Positions 35,501 through 46,597 of a stretch of DNA of 64,000 nt are shown one piece after another. A program made the translations under genes and the position numbers. A model generated the notes under the pieces. It saw nothing but the letters and a program-made list of their open reading frames with translations, had not been told where the DNA came from and ran no database searches. This DNA is from Chamaecyparis obtusa (taxonomy: Eukaryota > Streptophyta > Pinopsida > Cupressales > Cupressaceae). Numbering within the stretch: the first letter of the stretch is position 1; each line of letters opens with the position of its first letter. The DNA is taken from the NCBI GenBank assembly GCA_027943335.1, contig BSBK01001162.1, positions 620,001-684,000 on the forward strand, written 5' to 3'.

Positions 35501-36627
35501 ATACTGCCATTGTATTTATCCAAATGAGCAAACTTGCCTTTATCACCTGTCATGTGATGTGAACAACCACTATCCATGATCCAGTCTATCCTTATGTCAA
35601 CTTGTGAAATCAATGCTAGCTCTTGTTCCTTTTTATCATCTTTATGACTTGTCTTATTATTAATTTTGTCTATAATAGCAATGAATCCAATTTTTTCTTC
35701 ACCAGATTCTTCATTTGAAACTCCATCTCCATCATAGTAGCATTCCTTAGAATACTTAGGCTTGTAATCCTTTTTGAACTTTCTAGCTCTAGTAGGAGAC
35801 TTAGATGCAAAGTGACCGATCTTATTACATGAAAAGCACTTAAATGGTAATTAACCTTCATATTTTCCTTTTCCTTTCTTTTCTCTTTTGGCAATCATAG
35901 CAATGAAATCATCTAGTGTTTTCTCTTCATCATCATCATCAAAATTACTAGAAGTGTTTGCAGATTTCTTACCATGAACTATTGCTTTGAAGGTTGTTTC
36001 ACTCTTTGGTTCTGTCTTCAATCTTGAAATCTCAAAAGATGAGATTTTGCTGATCAAGGTCTCTCTTTTGAAATTAGATGTAAGTTGGATGGTCTCATCA
36101 AGGATGTTAATCTTGCTTTCATATTCAGGAGTGAGAGTAGTCATTAACTTGTCCATGATGTCTTCCTTTGAAATATCTCCACCATTGTTTCTGATTCCAG
36201 CAACTGCTTCATTTATTCTTTGATTATAAGCTCTGATGTTTTCTTTAGGAAGCATCTCTAATGCATTGTATCTTTTCTTCCATGTCTTTCTGTGTGCATC
36301 CTTTTCTTGTTTGTCTCCTTCAAATATGTCTTCTAGGTGCTTCCATATTTTGTGGGCTGTATCTACCTTTTTTATTTTTGAAAATTCACCATCAGATAGG
36401 GCACTGATAAGGGCTTCTTTAGCAATAACATTATGATGAAACAATTCCTTTTGCCTATCAGTAGCATCTTCCTATGCAAGGTCTTCTAGGGTAGGTATCT
36501 TGGCTGATTTGATAGTTACATCAAAAACTTCAAAACCAATGCACTGTAAATGGGTCACCATTTTGTTCTTCCAATTAAGATAATTTTATCCATCAAACTT
36601 AGGACTTTCTTTCCTAAAGTACACCAT
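32518..36627 (-). pseudogene. C2 gag-pol polyprotein, single frame with in-frame stops
   Basis: 1,370 codons in one frame from ATG 36627 to TAA 32518, no frameshift. Order: gag; zinc knuckle CFSCNKIGHFASKS (last Cys replaced by Ser); protease (WIMDSGCSHHMTG); integrase with HHCC and D-D-E residues in HTDLCGP, RLDRGGEF and QQNEIVERRNR; RT (MDVKSAFLN, IFVDDIIF); and RNase H (TDADWAG, TVEVEYVA, CDNTSTI). Eleven in-frame stops are visible (e.g. about 36585, 36474, 35850, 35490, 35370, 34755, 34380, 34098, 33726, 33672 and 33423). Each fits CAA, CAG or CGA changing to a stop. Integrase precedes RT, as in all Copia. Confidence 0.95.
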
Positions 36628-36670
36628 CTGATCAACCTCAAGCTGTTAAAATTTCTCTTTGAGGCACTTG

Positions 36671-36682
36671 GCTCTGATACCA
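36671..36682 (-). other. C2 primer binding site
   Basis: Minus-strand TGGTATCAGAGC, two bases from the 5' LTR. Complementary to plant initiator methionine tRNA, same as C1. Confidence 0.9.
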
Positions 36683-36684
36683 AT

Positions 36685-37990
36685 TGTTACTAATAGTCCC
36701 AAGAGATAACTGAGAGGGGGGGGGGGTGAATCAGTTATCTACAAGATTCAATTCTTTGTCCAATTCAGTATACTTAAACATTAAGCATAAACACAATGAA
36801 AGAACACATGAACACAACACCAATATTTTGGTTACAGGGAAACCAAAATAGGTAAAAACCCTGGTGGGAATTAACACCCACTAATATTCTGCACTAGATT
36901 ATTATGATCCTTGTTAGAATATCCTTAACCTTGTTAGGAGTTTCTTTACAATATATTTAGTATAGTAGACCTGGTCAAGGGTCTGACCCTGTTAGGGGTC
37001 TTTTACAATTGTCCCTATTAGGGGAGAGGGCACACTATCCGAGAGCTCACTTCTCAAAGGGGCGAAGGCTAAAACCTTCTGAATAATAGGTACACACTAT
37101 ATCTAGATCTTGGTGAACTGTGTTTTGACCTTCTATCTAGATCAGTTCCAATGAATAGCACAAGTACTTTACTTGGTCACATAGACCTTCTTCTGATAGC
37201 TCAACACTTCGCACACTTTGTTCTGCTCTGCTTAATCAACTATGAACCACACTTCAACAATCACAAATGACTGCCTATAAATATCTTTCCTCTAAATGAT
37301 ATAATCAAGTTGGCCTATTAGAACCACCTTGAAATCATAAAAGAGAAACTATAAAAAACTCCAATAATCATTTTTTTAGCTCTACTATGCATGCAACACA
37401 TTTTGGGACTTGTCCAATAAGATAATTATAGACGCACGCTACACACTGTCGGCTTTACCAAAACAATTGGATCTTTCTCCTCAAACTGAATTAACTCATG
37501 TGCTCTTAACCAAACATCAATAACTCTCCTCTAAGATTAAATCCAAGGGTGCATACCCTAAATACAGGTGTAACTAAAGAACCAATAAAATCTCTATTGG
37601 CTCTTCTGAACAAACACAAGAAACTACTACTGGCAAATATTGACTCCATAACTTCACTTCTACTCATCAATAGACTATGCATCCATGACTAAAACATCAC
37701 TAACATGTCTTCAACATATATCCAAGCGTGCAAGGATCCATGATAACTATACAAACAACCATAGATAGAACACTGTTTGTTACTCTGTCAGGAACACTGT
37801 TGACACCAATTGCTATATAATTATCTGTACTAATAGTTAATCTCTACACCCATGATATCATGCTGATATCATGTCCATGCTAAAAATACTAAAAGCTTAC
37901 TACATAAGACTTCCACACATGCTACTTTCCATATGTTTTCATCAATGACAAACATATAGTCAATACTGGCCTGCTGGCAAATCTCCAACA
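36685..37990 (-). repeat. C2 5' LTR
   Basis: 1,306 bp. The G homopolymer is 11 bases here (36716-36726). Minus-strand start TGTTGGAGATTTGCC. Confidence 0.95.
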
Positions 37991-37995
37991 GACAG
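37991..37995. repeat. Target-site duplication of C2, right copy (GACAG)
   Basis: Matches 30837-30841 exactly. Confidence 0.95.
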
Positions 37996-38620
37996 CAGGT
38001 CACTCCATGTACTCATTGATGGATGGTTTCAGTGGATATAATTAGATAAAAATCACACCTGAAGACCAAGAGAAGATAACCTTTACATGCCCTTGGGGCA
38101 CCTTTTGTTGGAACGTCATGCCCTTCGGCCTTAAAAATGCCAGAGTCACATATCAAAGGGCAATGACCACTATTTTCCATGACATGATGCACACTTTTCT
38201 AGAAGATTATGTGGATGACATATTGGAAAAGTCACACAAAAGAGAAGATCACCTACAAATTCTGAAAAAGATATTCACTCGGTTGGAACAATTTAAGGTG
38301 AGGCTTAATCCAAAAAATGTGCCTTTGGTGTCCAATACGACAAATTGTTAGGATATATACTTTCAACAAAAGGGATTGAAGTGGATCTGGAAAAAGTAAA
38401 AGCAATAATGGATATGGAAATTCCAAAGAACATAAGCCAAATGAGGTCTCTACAAGGCAAGATACAATCCATAAGAAGGTTCATTTCTCAATTGGCCAAA
38501 AAATGTCATTCATTCACAAGGTTGCTACACAAAGATACTATTTTCATGTGGGATGAAGAATGTGACCAAGCCTTCACTTTATTGAAGACTTATCTAATAA
38601 ATCCACCAATTTTAATGCCA
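37996..38620 (+). pseudogene. T2 reverse transcriptase, C-terminal part
   Basis: Resumes after C2 with AGHSMYSLMDGFSG, then MPFGLKNARVTYQRAM, the catalytic EDYVDDILEKS (YVDD at about 38208-38219) and the connection LGYILSTKGIEVDLEKV. A TAG at about 38040 and a one-base frame change near 38340 interrupt it. The catalytic aspartates are intact. Confidence 0.9.
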
Positions 38621-38990
38621 CCAATCAAGGGAAAACCATTGCTACTATACATATCTACTACCAAAAGGTCTCTAGGAGTTCATTTGGCGCAAGAAGATGA
38701 GCAATGAAAAGAAAGAGCAATCTACTATTTGAGTAGAACATTGATCAAATACAAACTTAACTATACATTCATGGAAAGAGCATGTCTAACAGTTGTCTTT
38801 ACATCCCAAAAGTTGAGACATTATATGTTGATGCACAAGTGAAACTAATTGCCAAAATTGATCCTCTAAAGTATTTGCTAAGCAAAACTGCCTTAACAGG
38901 TAGGATAGCAGAATGGGTCATGATATTAAGTGAGTTTGACATTGAGTATGTGGATAGGAAGGCAATAAAAGGACAAGTGATAGCAGATCA
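38621..38990 (+). pseudogene. T2 Ty3-type RNase H, catalytically degenerate
   Basis: The framework is recognisable (PLLLYISTTKRSLGVHLAQEDEQ, ERAIYYLSRTLIKY, FTSQKLRHYMLMH), but the first catalytic Asp is absent: YIST stands where YxDA/S is expected. A TGA at about 38705 and a one-base deletion near 38838 (in the run that would give HKVKLIAKIDPL) shift the frame. Degeneracy of this domain is expected in Tat elements with a second RNase H. Confidence 0.75.
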
Positions 38991-39500
38991 CTTAGCTGAA
39001 AACCCATTGAATTCTACACAAACCATTCAAGTAGAGTTTCCAAATTTTGCAATTGTAAACATAGAAGCAAAGACATGGAAGTTGTACTTCGATGACTCAT
39101 ATACACAAGGAGGTTTCAGGGCTGGCATATTATTGATTACCCCTCAAGGGTACACTATTCCAAAGTCCTACAAGCTTTTGTTCCCATGCACAAACAATAT
39201 AGAAAAATATGAGGCTTTAGTCATTGGCATTAAGATAGTTTTAGAATGGAACATCACTGAGTTACAAGTGTATGGAGACTCTCAACTAATAATCAATCAA
39301 GTCAATGATGAATACAATACCAAAGATGAAAAATTAATGCCATACAAGGCTATGATTGATGGTTGGAAAAAGTACTTTTCTTTGATAACCTTTGAGAAAA
39401 TTCCAAGAGAAAAGAATAGATCAGTTGATGCAATGGTGACCTTGGCTTCCTTACTTCAAAAACCAGATCAAAATGAGAAGTACGAATTCTTGGTGGAAGA
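38991..39500 (+). pseudogene. T2 second RNase H (archaeal/plant-type)
   Basis: An intact open block with all four acidic positions: LYFDDSY, NIEKYEALVIG, VYGDSQLIIN and SVDAMVTLASL. It lies after the degenerate RNase H and before integrase, the usual Tat order. It probably supplies the RNase H activity of the element. Compare the T1 homologue at 15264-15920, which lies on the other side of RT. Confidence 0.85.
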
Positions 39501-40825
39501 GTTAGCACAACTGACATTTGACCTTCCCAAAACCCAAATTGTTTCCCTACTTCATGGAGATGACTCACCTTGGTACAACCCTATATATACCTATCTCAAA
39601 GACCAAGTGTTACCTTTAGACCAATCACAAGCCCAAAAATGAAATTTCATAGCCAATCAACCCGTTACATAATCCTTTTCGAAACATTGTATCGCAAGGG
39701 TCTTGACGGGACGTTACTTAGATGTCTAGAGGAAGAGGAGTCTAAGTTAGCTTTACGTGAGGTTCATGAGGGCATTTGCGGGTCACACTCAAGCTATTTA
39801 AACCTAGCTAAGAATATCCTTCACTTAGGGTATTTCTGGAAAACCTTAGAGAAAGATGCTTGTCACTTTGTCAAAATATGCAGAAAATGTCAATACCATG
39901 GCAACATGATACATGCACAGGCACAAGAGTTACATCCATTTGTTACACCATGGCCATTCTATCAATGGGGATTTGACTTGATCGACGTCATATATCCACC
40001 ATCCTCCAATGGGCACAAGTATATCATCACTGCAATAGAGTATTTCACTAAGTGGGTAGAAGCGGTTCCTTTGATCACCGCTATGGGTAAACAAATTTCC
40101 ATGTTCATACTCAATCACATCATTTTCCGATATGGTACCCTCATGCCATAATCATAGACAATGGAAAGAAATTCAAAAATAAAGATGTGGATGAACTTTG
40201 TGGCACATTCCATATCACACAACACTCTTCATCCATTTATTATCCTTAAGGAAATGGACAAGACGAAGCTACAAATAAGAACATTTTGAAAATTTTGAAG
40301 AGATCAGTGAATAAGTCAGGAAGAGATTGGCATATGCAAATTAACCTGACATTACGGGCCTATAGAACTAGCATTCAGACACCTATGAGAGCTACACCAT
40401 TTTCGTTAGTCTATGGAGCTAAAGCTGTTCTACCATTGGAGGTTGAAATCCCATCTTTACGAGTATCATTGCAAGGGTTGATAACAGATGAAGACTACAG
40501 AGTTGCTAGACTTCAACAATTAGAGTTGTTAGAAGAACACCAAACACAAGCCTATGAACACTTGAAAGTCTATCAGAATAGAATCTCAAGGAACTACAAT
40601 AAGCATATCAAACTGAGAGTCTTTCAAGTATGAGACTTAGTGTTAAGAGAAAACCCAAAGAATCAAGTTGAAAGAGAAAAGAAAGGAAAATGGGAGGCAA
40701 ATTGGCTTGGTCCATTCATCATTGTTTCTTCATTTGGAATGGGAACCTATAAGTTAGCAGATTGTGATGGAGAAGAGTTACAAGAACCTATCAATAGCAT
40801 ACATCTAAAGAGGTTCTATATATGA
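39501..40825 (+). pseudogene. T2 integrase
   Basis: A linker leads to an HHCC zinc finger (EVHEGICGSHSS ... ICRKCQYHG, about 39755-39900), a core with WGFDLIDVI, the second Asp in IIDNGKKF (about 40148) and the Glu in GNGQDEATNK, and a C-terminal domain with GPFIIVSSFGMGTYKL (40700-40800) ending at 40825. A frame change near 39640, another near 40150, and TAA/TGA stops near 40246 and 40631 break it. The stop at 40631 stands where family members have Gly, so it probably is a G-to-T change, unlike the other stops. Confidence 0.85.
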
Positions 40826-42886
40826 GGTAGATGAAAGAGTATAAAGAGTATCAAATGAGGAGCATCATATTTATTGTACATAGTCAAAGAGATCTTGAAA
40901 ACACCAAAAACATTTGAAAAAAAAAGAAAAAGAGAAAAAAGACCCAAAAGGTGAAAACTTGGTAATCAAGCACCTTTTGTTCCCTTAAGTCATTCCTAGT
41001 CACATGTGTACATATTGCATGTCCATCATCTCACTTGTAAACCTTCATTGCATCCATCATTTGTGCATAGTCATAATAAAGCCTTTCAGTTGCATCATTG
41101 TATTTCCTATGGCCCTAAGTTTGTCGCACGATCACATTTATCACTTGGGGGCAGAAGAAGATTGGAAATTTGGTACAAACGGATTCAATAGTGCTACATT
41201 CAATCACATTAGTGAGAGACTTATCAAAGCTTCAGGGAGAGGTTTTCTTGAACCTTTGATAGATATCATTGTTCACACCTAAGTATTTGATCCTACAACT
41301 TGATCCTTGAGCCTTCATTGACTTTATTATTTGGGATTAAAAATTAACAAACACTTTAAAGATTAGAATGTTTGGAAATTCCTTTTGAAAATCATCAAAC
41401 ATTGCAAAACACTTGAAGATTTTTTTTGACAATCTTTAGGGAATTGAATTTTATCACATCTTTTTAGCTAATTGATGATGTTTCGACTAGATTGGCCATG
41501 ATAGAGACATGGTATTTTCTTGCCTTTGAGTGACTATTTTTAGGAAAATTCATCAACTTATGAGAATTCATCTAATGACATGGTCATCAAAGAACCATCA
41601 AGGACTATCAAATAAGATGAAAGATTAACCTTTTCTTGTTTATGCAAACAGATACCTTGGCTATTTAGATCTTCCATATCTTAATACCAAAATCCACTTG
41701 CAACATTGAATTCGTTGAAACCAGTATTCATACTCCCATAGTTTGGTCATCCAACTAGTGAGGGTTGTACTAGTTTCCAAAGAGGTTACCAAAAGAGATA
41801 AAAAAGTGGTATTCATATCATCATGATGTGGTCAGTGATGGTTGTACTTTCTTTTCGGTCCCAAATTGCTCAATGCTATTTCTTTGCTAAAAAGCTAGTG
41901 ACAATTAGTTGCATTGCATTGCATTTTCATGTTAGATTAAGTGCATTGGTTTGTAGTTATTTTTCCAAGGGAAAAAGGGTTTTAGTTAATTATCTTGATC
42001 AATCAAAAAGGGGGAATCAAAGAAAAGTCCATATCATCATATCAATGTTCATAACATCAAAGATCCAACAATCTATATATCAAGATACAATATCAATATC
42101 AATAACAAAATGATACATCTAAGTCTTGACCAATAAAATATCAACATGATACAAAATCAACAAGGAGGATCCATAAATCTAATATCTAAGAAGCTAGGGA
42201 CCGTGGGTATAAGTTATGAAAATGTGCATGTTTCGCATAGCAAGGGAATCATATCAGTAGTCTATATTAGTGAATCATTTTACGTCAATCAATCAATCAA
42301 CCAATCAGTACCAACTTATTATTTCCCAACTCTTGATCATGAGGCGAAACCAATAAGATCAATATCAATCCTATCAGTGAGCTACCTATCAGTTATCCCA
42401 TATCAGTTTTACTATCCTATCAGATTGACGTAATCAAACATTCATTGGTACCATTATCCTGATATCCTAATCAATTGTTTTCTTAACTACAATAGACCTA
42501 TCTATCTTGGACGTACAATCAAACTGAGGCATTTGTTGAAATCAACATATCATTAATGTTTTTCAGAAATGAAAACATATTGGATCAATTATCATCAAAA
42601 TTTTCAAATCAAGCAATCAATATGTTTCATTTCTAAGGGGGCATCAGAGTATCAAATTGGCATAAAAACATCAGTGAATAAGGGGCATCAAAATTTTTGG
42701 AATTATTATCAGTGGGGCACAGATTAGTTTTATCATATCAAATCAAAGGCATATTATATCAGATAGTAGAAAATTTTTCATATCAGCGGTAAATCAACAA
42801 ATCAGTAAATCAGGACCTAAAAGCAATCAGGACTAAAAGAATCTTTGAATCAATGTTCTTCACACATCAATTCAAAGAGGGGCATT
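40826..42886 (+). other. T2 3' untranslated region with repeated G-rich polypurine motifs
   Basis: About 2 kb without a convincing gene. G-rich PPT-like motifs: CACTTGGGGGCAGAAGAAG (about 41143), CTAAGGGGGCATCAGAG (about 42634), ATAAGGGGCATC (about 42678), GTGGGGCAC (about 42712) and AAAGAGGGGCATTTTT (about 42875), the last touching the 3' LTR. Short open frames at 41004 and 41823-42433 look accidental. Confidence 0.6.
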
Positions 42887-43792
42887 TTTAGACACTAAAA
42901 AATGGGCAAATGCTTTAAATCATTAAAATGGCTCAAAATCATCAAAATGCACTAATTCTCATAAAAAAATGATCAAATCAAATTTAAATGGACATTTATT
43001 AAATCAAAATTGGACAAAATCAATTAAATCAAGGGAAAAATCAAATGATGATGTTAAATAATTAAATCAAAGCTTAAAGGGGTGAAAAGCACTACATAAT
43101 TGATTTTAATCAATTAATTGTATAGTTGTTAAATCAAAAATCAAAATGAACCTATTCCTTATATGGCTAATTTAATTAATTAATTGAATTTAATTAATCC
43201 TAATATATTTCAACAAAGTTGAGCAACCAATGAAAATTGAGGACAAAAAGACACAAATCACTCAAAAAGGATGAATCTCAATCACTCATTTTAAAGTTTC
43301 AATCTCATCCACTCAATTTTGTCCTTTTGTCCAAAGCTTTGAGACAAACATTTAAATTGTCCCCCCATTTATGAACATTGCAAAGTTTTTGACTCAACCA
43401 AAGGTAAATCTTGGTTAATTTACTCTACCCCTTGGGAATTTACTATAAGTATGAGGCATTTTGAGAGCAATAATAATCTTAGAAATTCATTTGCAAAGCA
43501 TCCTTATTATAGACAATTTCATAGCAATCAAGAGCATTTGAGAGCATTTGAATTATCTTTGTATCAATTTGAGAGTTAGTGAGCTATATTAATCATTGTA
43601 GCATCATATTTTCTCATTTTAGAAGTGTCACTAGTGGAGATAAAGCTGAGAGCTTCACTTACCACATCTTATTAGAGAACCATGAGATGTTACGGATTTT
43701 AGTTTCAATTCCTAGTTAAATTTGTATTGCATTTGCTTTGAATTGTTAGTTAAATATCCTAATTTCATGAAGGTGTTTAGCATAAAAACACA
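42887..43792 (+). repeat. T2 3' LTR
   Basis: 906 bp, starting TTTAGACACT (first G of the left copy changed to T) and ending CATAAAAACACA. Confidence 0.9.
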
Positions 43793-43797
43793 CCTTT
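43793..43797. repeat. Target-site duplication of T2, right copy (CCTTT)
   Basis: One mismatch from CCTGT at 23028-23032. Confidence 0.6.
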
Positions 43798-45007
43798 CAA
43801 GGTTCCCACCATAGGAACAACCCTATTATCCATTTCATAACATCTTCCATTGGAAGTATCAACTTGAAGTCCTAACTCCTTCATGAAATGATATGGCATC
43901 ACAATAGCTGCAACACCATAATCTATCATGCAATTTTTTAATAAGAAGTTATTGAAAATTAGAGTAACATAAAATGGATCAATTTGTGATGGTTCTTGAG
44001 TAACCACATTCCCAACATAGAAATTAGAAATTTCCTTGCTTGTATTTGGGCCTTTCACTGGTTTCTCCTTTTCAAACATGACAGGAGCATCTCCTTGTTC
44101 ATTTATTAAGGCCAATGCTGCTTCCTTATGTTCCTTTATTTTAACATTTCTAGCAATGGGATTGAGACTTTCATTTGCAACAAAGCATGTCTCATATCAA
44201 AGGTTGGGGGTTCATATATAAAACCATACAAGTCCTTACCCTTGCTAGGTTTCTTGTTTCTCTTATCTGTTGCAACTTCTTCATTTCTTTTGATTTATTA
44301 AATAATAATTGGCTTTCTTTCTTATCATCACCACCCTTACCTTTGGTTATATTCATCTTTGGGGAAACTTTACTTTGGGAATCTTCTTTCATAAAAATTG
44401 ATCTCGGCACTCCTTGATCAGGGTCCACCCTTTTATTCCTCGAGTTATATGAAGATCTAGCTTGAGTAATGGCAAAAATAGTGGAAGTCCTAATTTCTTC
44501 CTCACTTGGCTTCCTCCAATTAGCATCACCCCACTTTGACTTGGCCACCTTTATTGGCTTATGAATATTGCTTTCAGATTCATCCTCTTGATCAAAATGG
44601 GTAAAAACCTATTGTTCATACCTTGGAAAAAAAATCCTTCTATAATCAACATAAATAAATGTTTCTTCATATTTTGAAGATAAAATTTATTTTGTTCTCT
44701 CAGTTGTAAACATATTAACTATGGGCTTTTCAGATCCTTCACCATCTCCTGCATTTACATCATCAACTTCTTCTTCCAAAGATTGAGCCACAATACATTG
44801 GTAGGGTGAATGAGGCATATTAAAAACCACACACCATTGAGTATTTTCTACATTGTGTGTTGTATTATTCTTCAAAGGGTATGGTGTATCTCTTCCCTTT
44901 TTATTTTCATGAACATCAAAGACAGGCTTCCCATCCTTCCAATTTGTCTTATAAGGTTGATCATGTAACCTAGGGAATCTCTCCCGCCTTTAATACTAAG
45001 GTCTATT
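43798..45007 (-). pseudogene. T1 protease N-terminal half and gag C-terminal half
   Basis: Minus-strand blocks give an RPNTSK-type linker followed by DPFYVTLIFNNFLLKNCMIDYG (protease; D-Y-G at the D-T/S-G position), and upstream a gag tail with QGVPRSIFMKED and KSKEMKKLQQ. Further upstream is a Cys/His region, WCVVFNMPHSPYQC (about 44800-44840). Frames differ between blocks, so frameshifts exist. It is cut by T2 at 43797, where the gene resumes at 23032, and by G1 at 45008. The 5' part of T1 is not recognised in the window. Confidence 0.7.
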
Positions 45008-46576
45008 TGATGCAGAGGGTTTAGGACTCTAGTGTTTCCTCCAATAGTTATAATCACTTATAACATTCCTATGGTTACTCCTTGAGCTTTCTTCTCCAAT
45101 GTGTATCTCCAAGATCCTCTCAATCAACTTCTCCTCCAAGGTATAGTTGATTTTATAGAAGATTCACAACTCCTAAGTTCAATTAGCCCTTCAATTCTCT
45201 AGGCTTCTTCACTAGAACTCCCCTCTAGAATCCAAAACCCTAGATTAGGATCTTCACACACATCACTTCTACTCTTAATTAAGTCCTTGACACTTCAAAA
45301 TTCATTTGGAACCCTTTCCCACACTTCTGGATACTCTACCAAGTATTTTGGTATCAAGTTCACTAGGAGGCCTAATTGGCTCATTTCCTAGTAGGTCAAT
45401 TTTCACTGGTTTTGGGCTAATGCTCCCAAATTACAAAAAAAACCTCATATGAGACCTTTAAATTATTCAAGATATCCACTAACACTATTCAAATCCAAAT
45501 TTTAGGCTTCTAGTTGCACCCATAACCCTAGTTACCAACATGCCCTACTTTTTAGCCTATTAATTAGGCCTTTGGACCAGTCTACACAAATGACCACCAA
45601 ATTGGTCTTCAAACTTCGGTTCACTTCCTCCAACCATTTTAATCTTCAAGGATAATCATTAGGTCTTCTTCAATTTCCACTAAGTTCCTTCTCCAAGATC
45701 ATCGGTGCTCGAACCAACTCCTTCTTTACCCTATCCCAACTCACCTATTCTCAATAGTCAGCCATAGGGCTTCCACCCTGGCCTATAAATTTTAGTGCCA
45801 AAAAAAAAATGAAAACATTAAGGATATGTAAATACTCTAACCTTCCATCCCCTATGGTTTCATCCATTTCCACTAGTGGATGCTCAGGTTAGAGCCATTT
45901 CAAGCACCGAGACTCTGTAAATGGATTTTACAGACTAGTGACTTGGAATCTATTTCAAACTTTACTAGAATACCCTAGAAAAAATATAATCAATACATAA
46001 GAAAGGTGATACAACACCCTACATGATCATGGGTATTGATAATCCAAATCAATCTGTACAGGCCATACAAGGAACAAGAAAAACCCTGTAACTAATGAGA
46101 GCCATAGTATAACATCCGTACATGAAGTTCTTAATTATGAAAATCAAGCTAAAACTTCATTAACCATTTCAATTCATTGATTCCATGCTCATATACCAAT
46201 CATGAGTGGTTACAATTGCTATAACTTCCTTTTAGCAACTTTTACAAGAAGTTGCAAAAGTTACTCTAGCAACTTTTCTCATTGAGTGCTATTTGGCTTT
46301 TTGGGTCACCTCAAAGAGTGTGACTAACTTTTAGGACCCTATTTAGAACACTTAGGGTCCTAAGACATAATCTAGACCATTTCTACCCAAAAATAACACT
46401 TTGAGCCTTTATTGGCCATTTAGACCAAATAGACCACTAATCCCTCATGAGCTCATTTGGCTCTTACAAACATAACCATGGATCTAACCTAATGGATCTT
46501 ATTCCAACTCACACCAAAAACCTATCACAACCCTAAACACTCACTAACTTAGCAAAATGGGAGGTGCTCTGCACCA
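45008..46576 (-). repeat. G1 3' LTR
   Basis: 1,569 bp, plus-strand ends TGATGCAGAGGG and GCTCTGCACCA (minus-strand TGGTGCAGAGC...CCTCTGCATCA). A second copy lies at 51255-52822, differing by several percent. No TATA box was singled out. Confidence 0.85.
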
Positions 46577-46597
46577 TACTCCCTTGGGACAAAGAAC

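Larger units (their letters stand above)
30842..37990 (-). mobile_element. C2, full-length Ty1/Copia retrotransposon, inverted, inside T2
   Basis: Complete 7,149-bp minus-strand element. LTRs of 1,306 bp (5', 36685-37990) and 1,311 bp (3', 30842-32152), minus-strand ends TGTTGGAGAT and CTAACA, initiator-Met-type PBS, one polyprotein frame, polypurine tract, and GACAG duplication. LTRs differ by roughly 8% by eye. A different LTR family from C1, though the polyprotein and tract layout are similar. Confidence 0.95.
23033..43792 (+). mobile_element. T2, Tat-type Ty3/gypsy element carrying C2
   Basis: Two LTRs (911 and 906 bp) enclose a leader, gag, protease, a G-patch segment, RT, a degenerate Ty3-type RNase H, a second RNase H, integrase and a long 3' UTR. 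Without C2 it would be about 13.6 kb. The RT-RNase H-second RNase H-integrase order marks the Tat group. It interrupts the T1 protease. LTR divergence is about 2% by eye, yet the coding region carries many stops and several frameshifts. Confidence 0.9.

Noticed and set aside
17141..36627. Stop codons at Gln/Arg sites as recoded or edited codons (TAA/TAG = Gln, or U-to-C RNA editing as in some plant organelles)
   Set aside because: TGA stands at Arg codons too, which no single reassignment explains; these are nuclear retroelements, and U-to-C editing is an organelle process. C-to-T decay in silenced DNA explains the pattern.
41004..42433. Short plus-strand ORFs in the T2 3' UTR
   Set aside because: Located after integrase and before the 3' LTR; no motif and no frame coherence across them.
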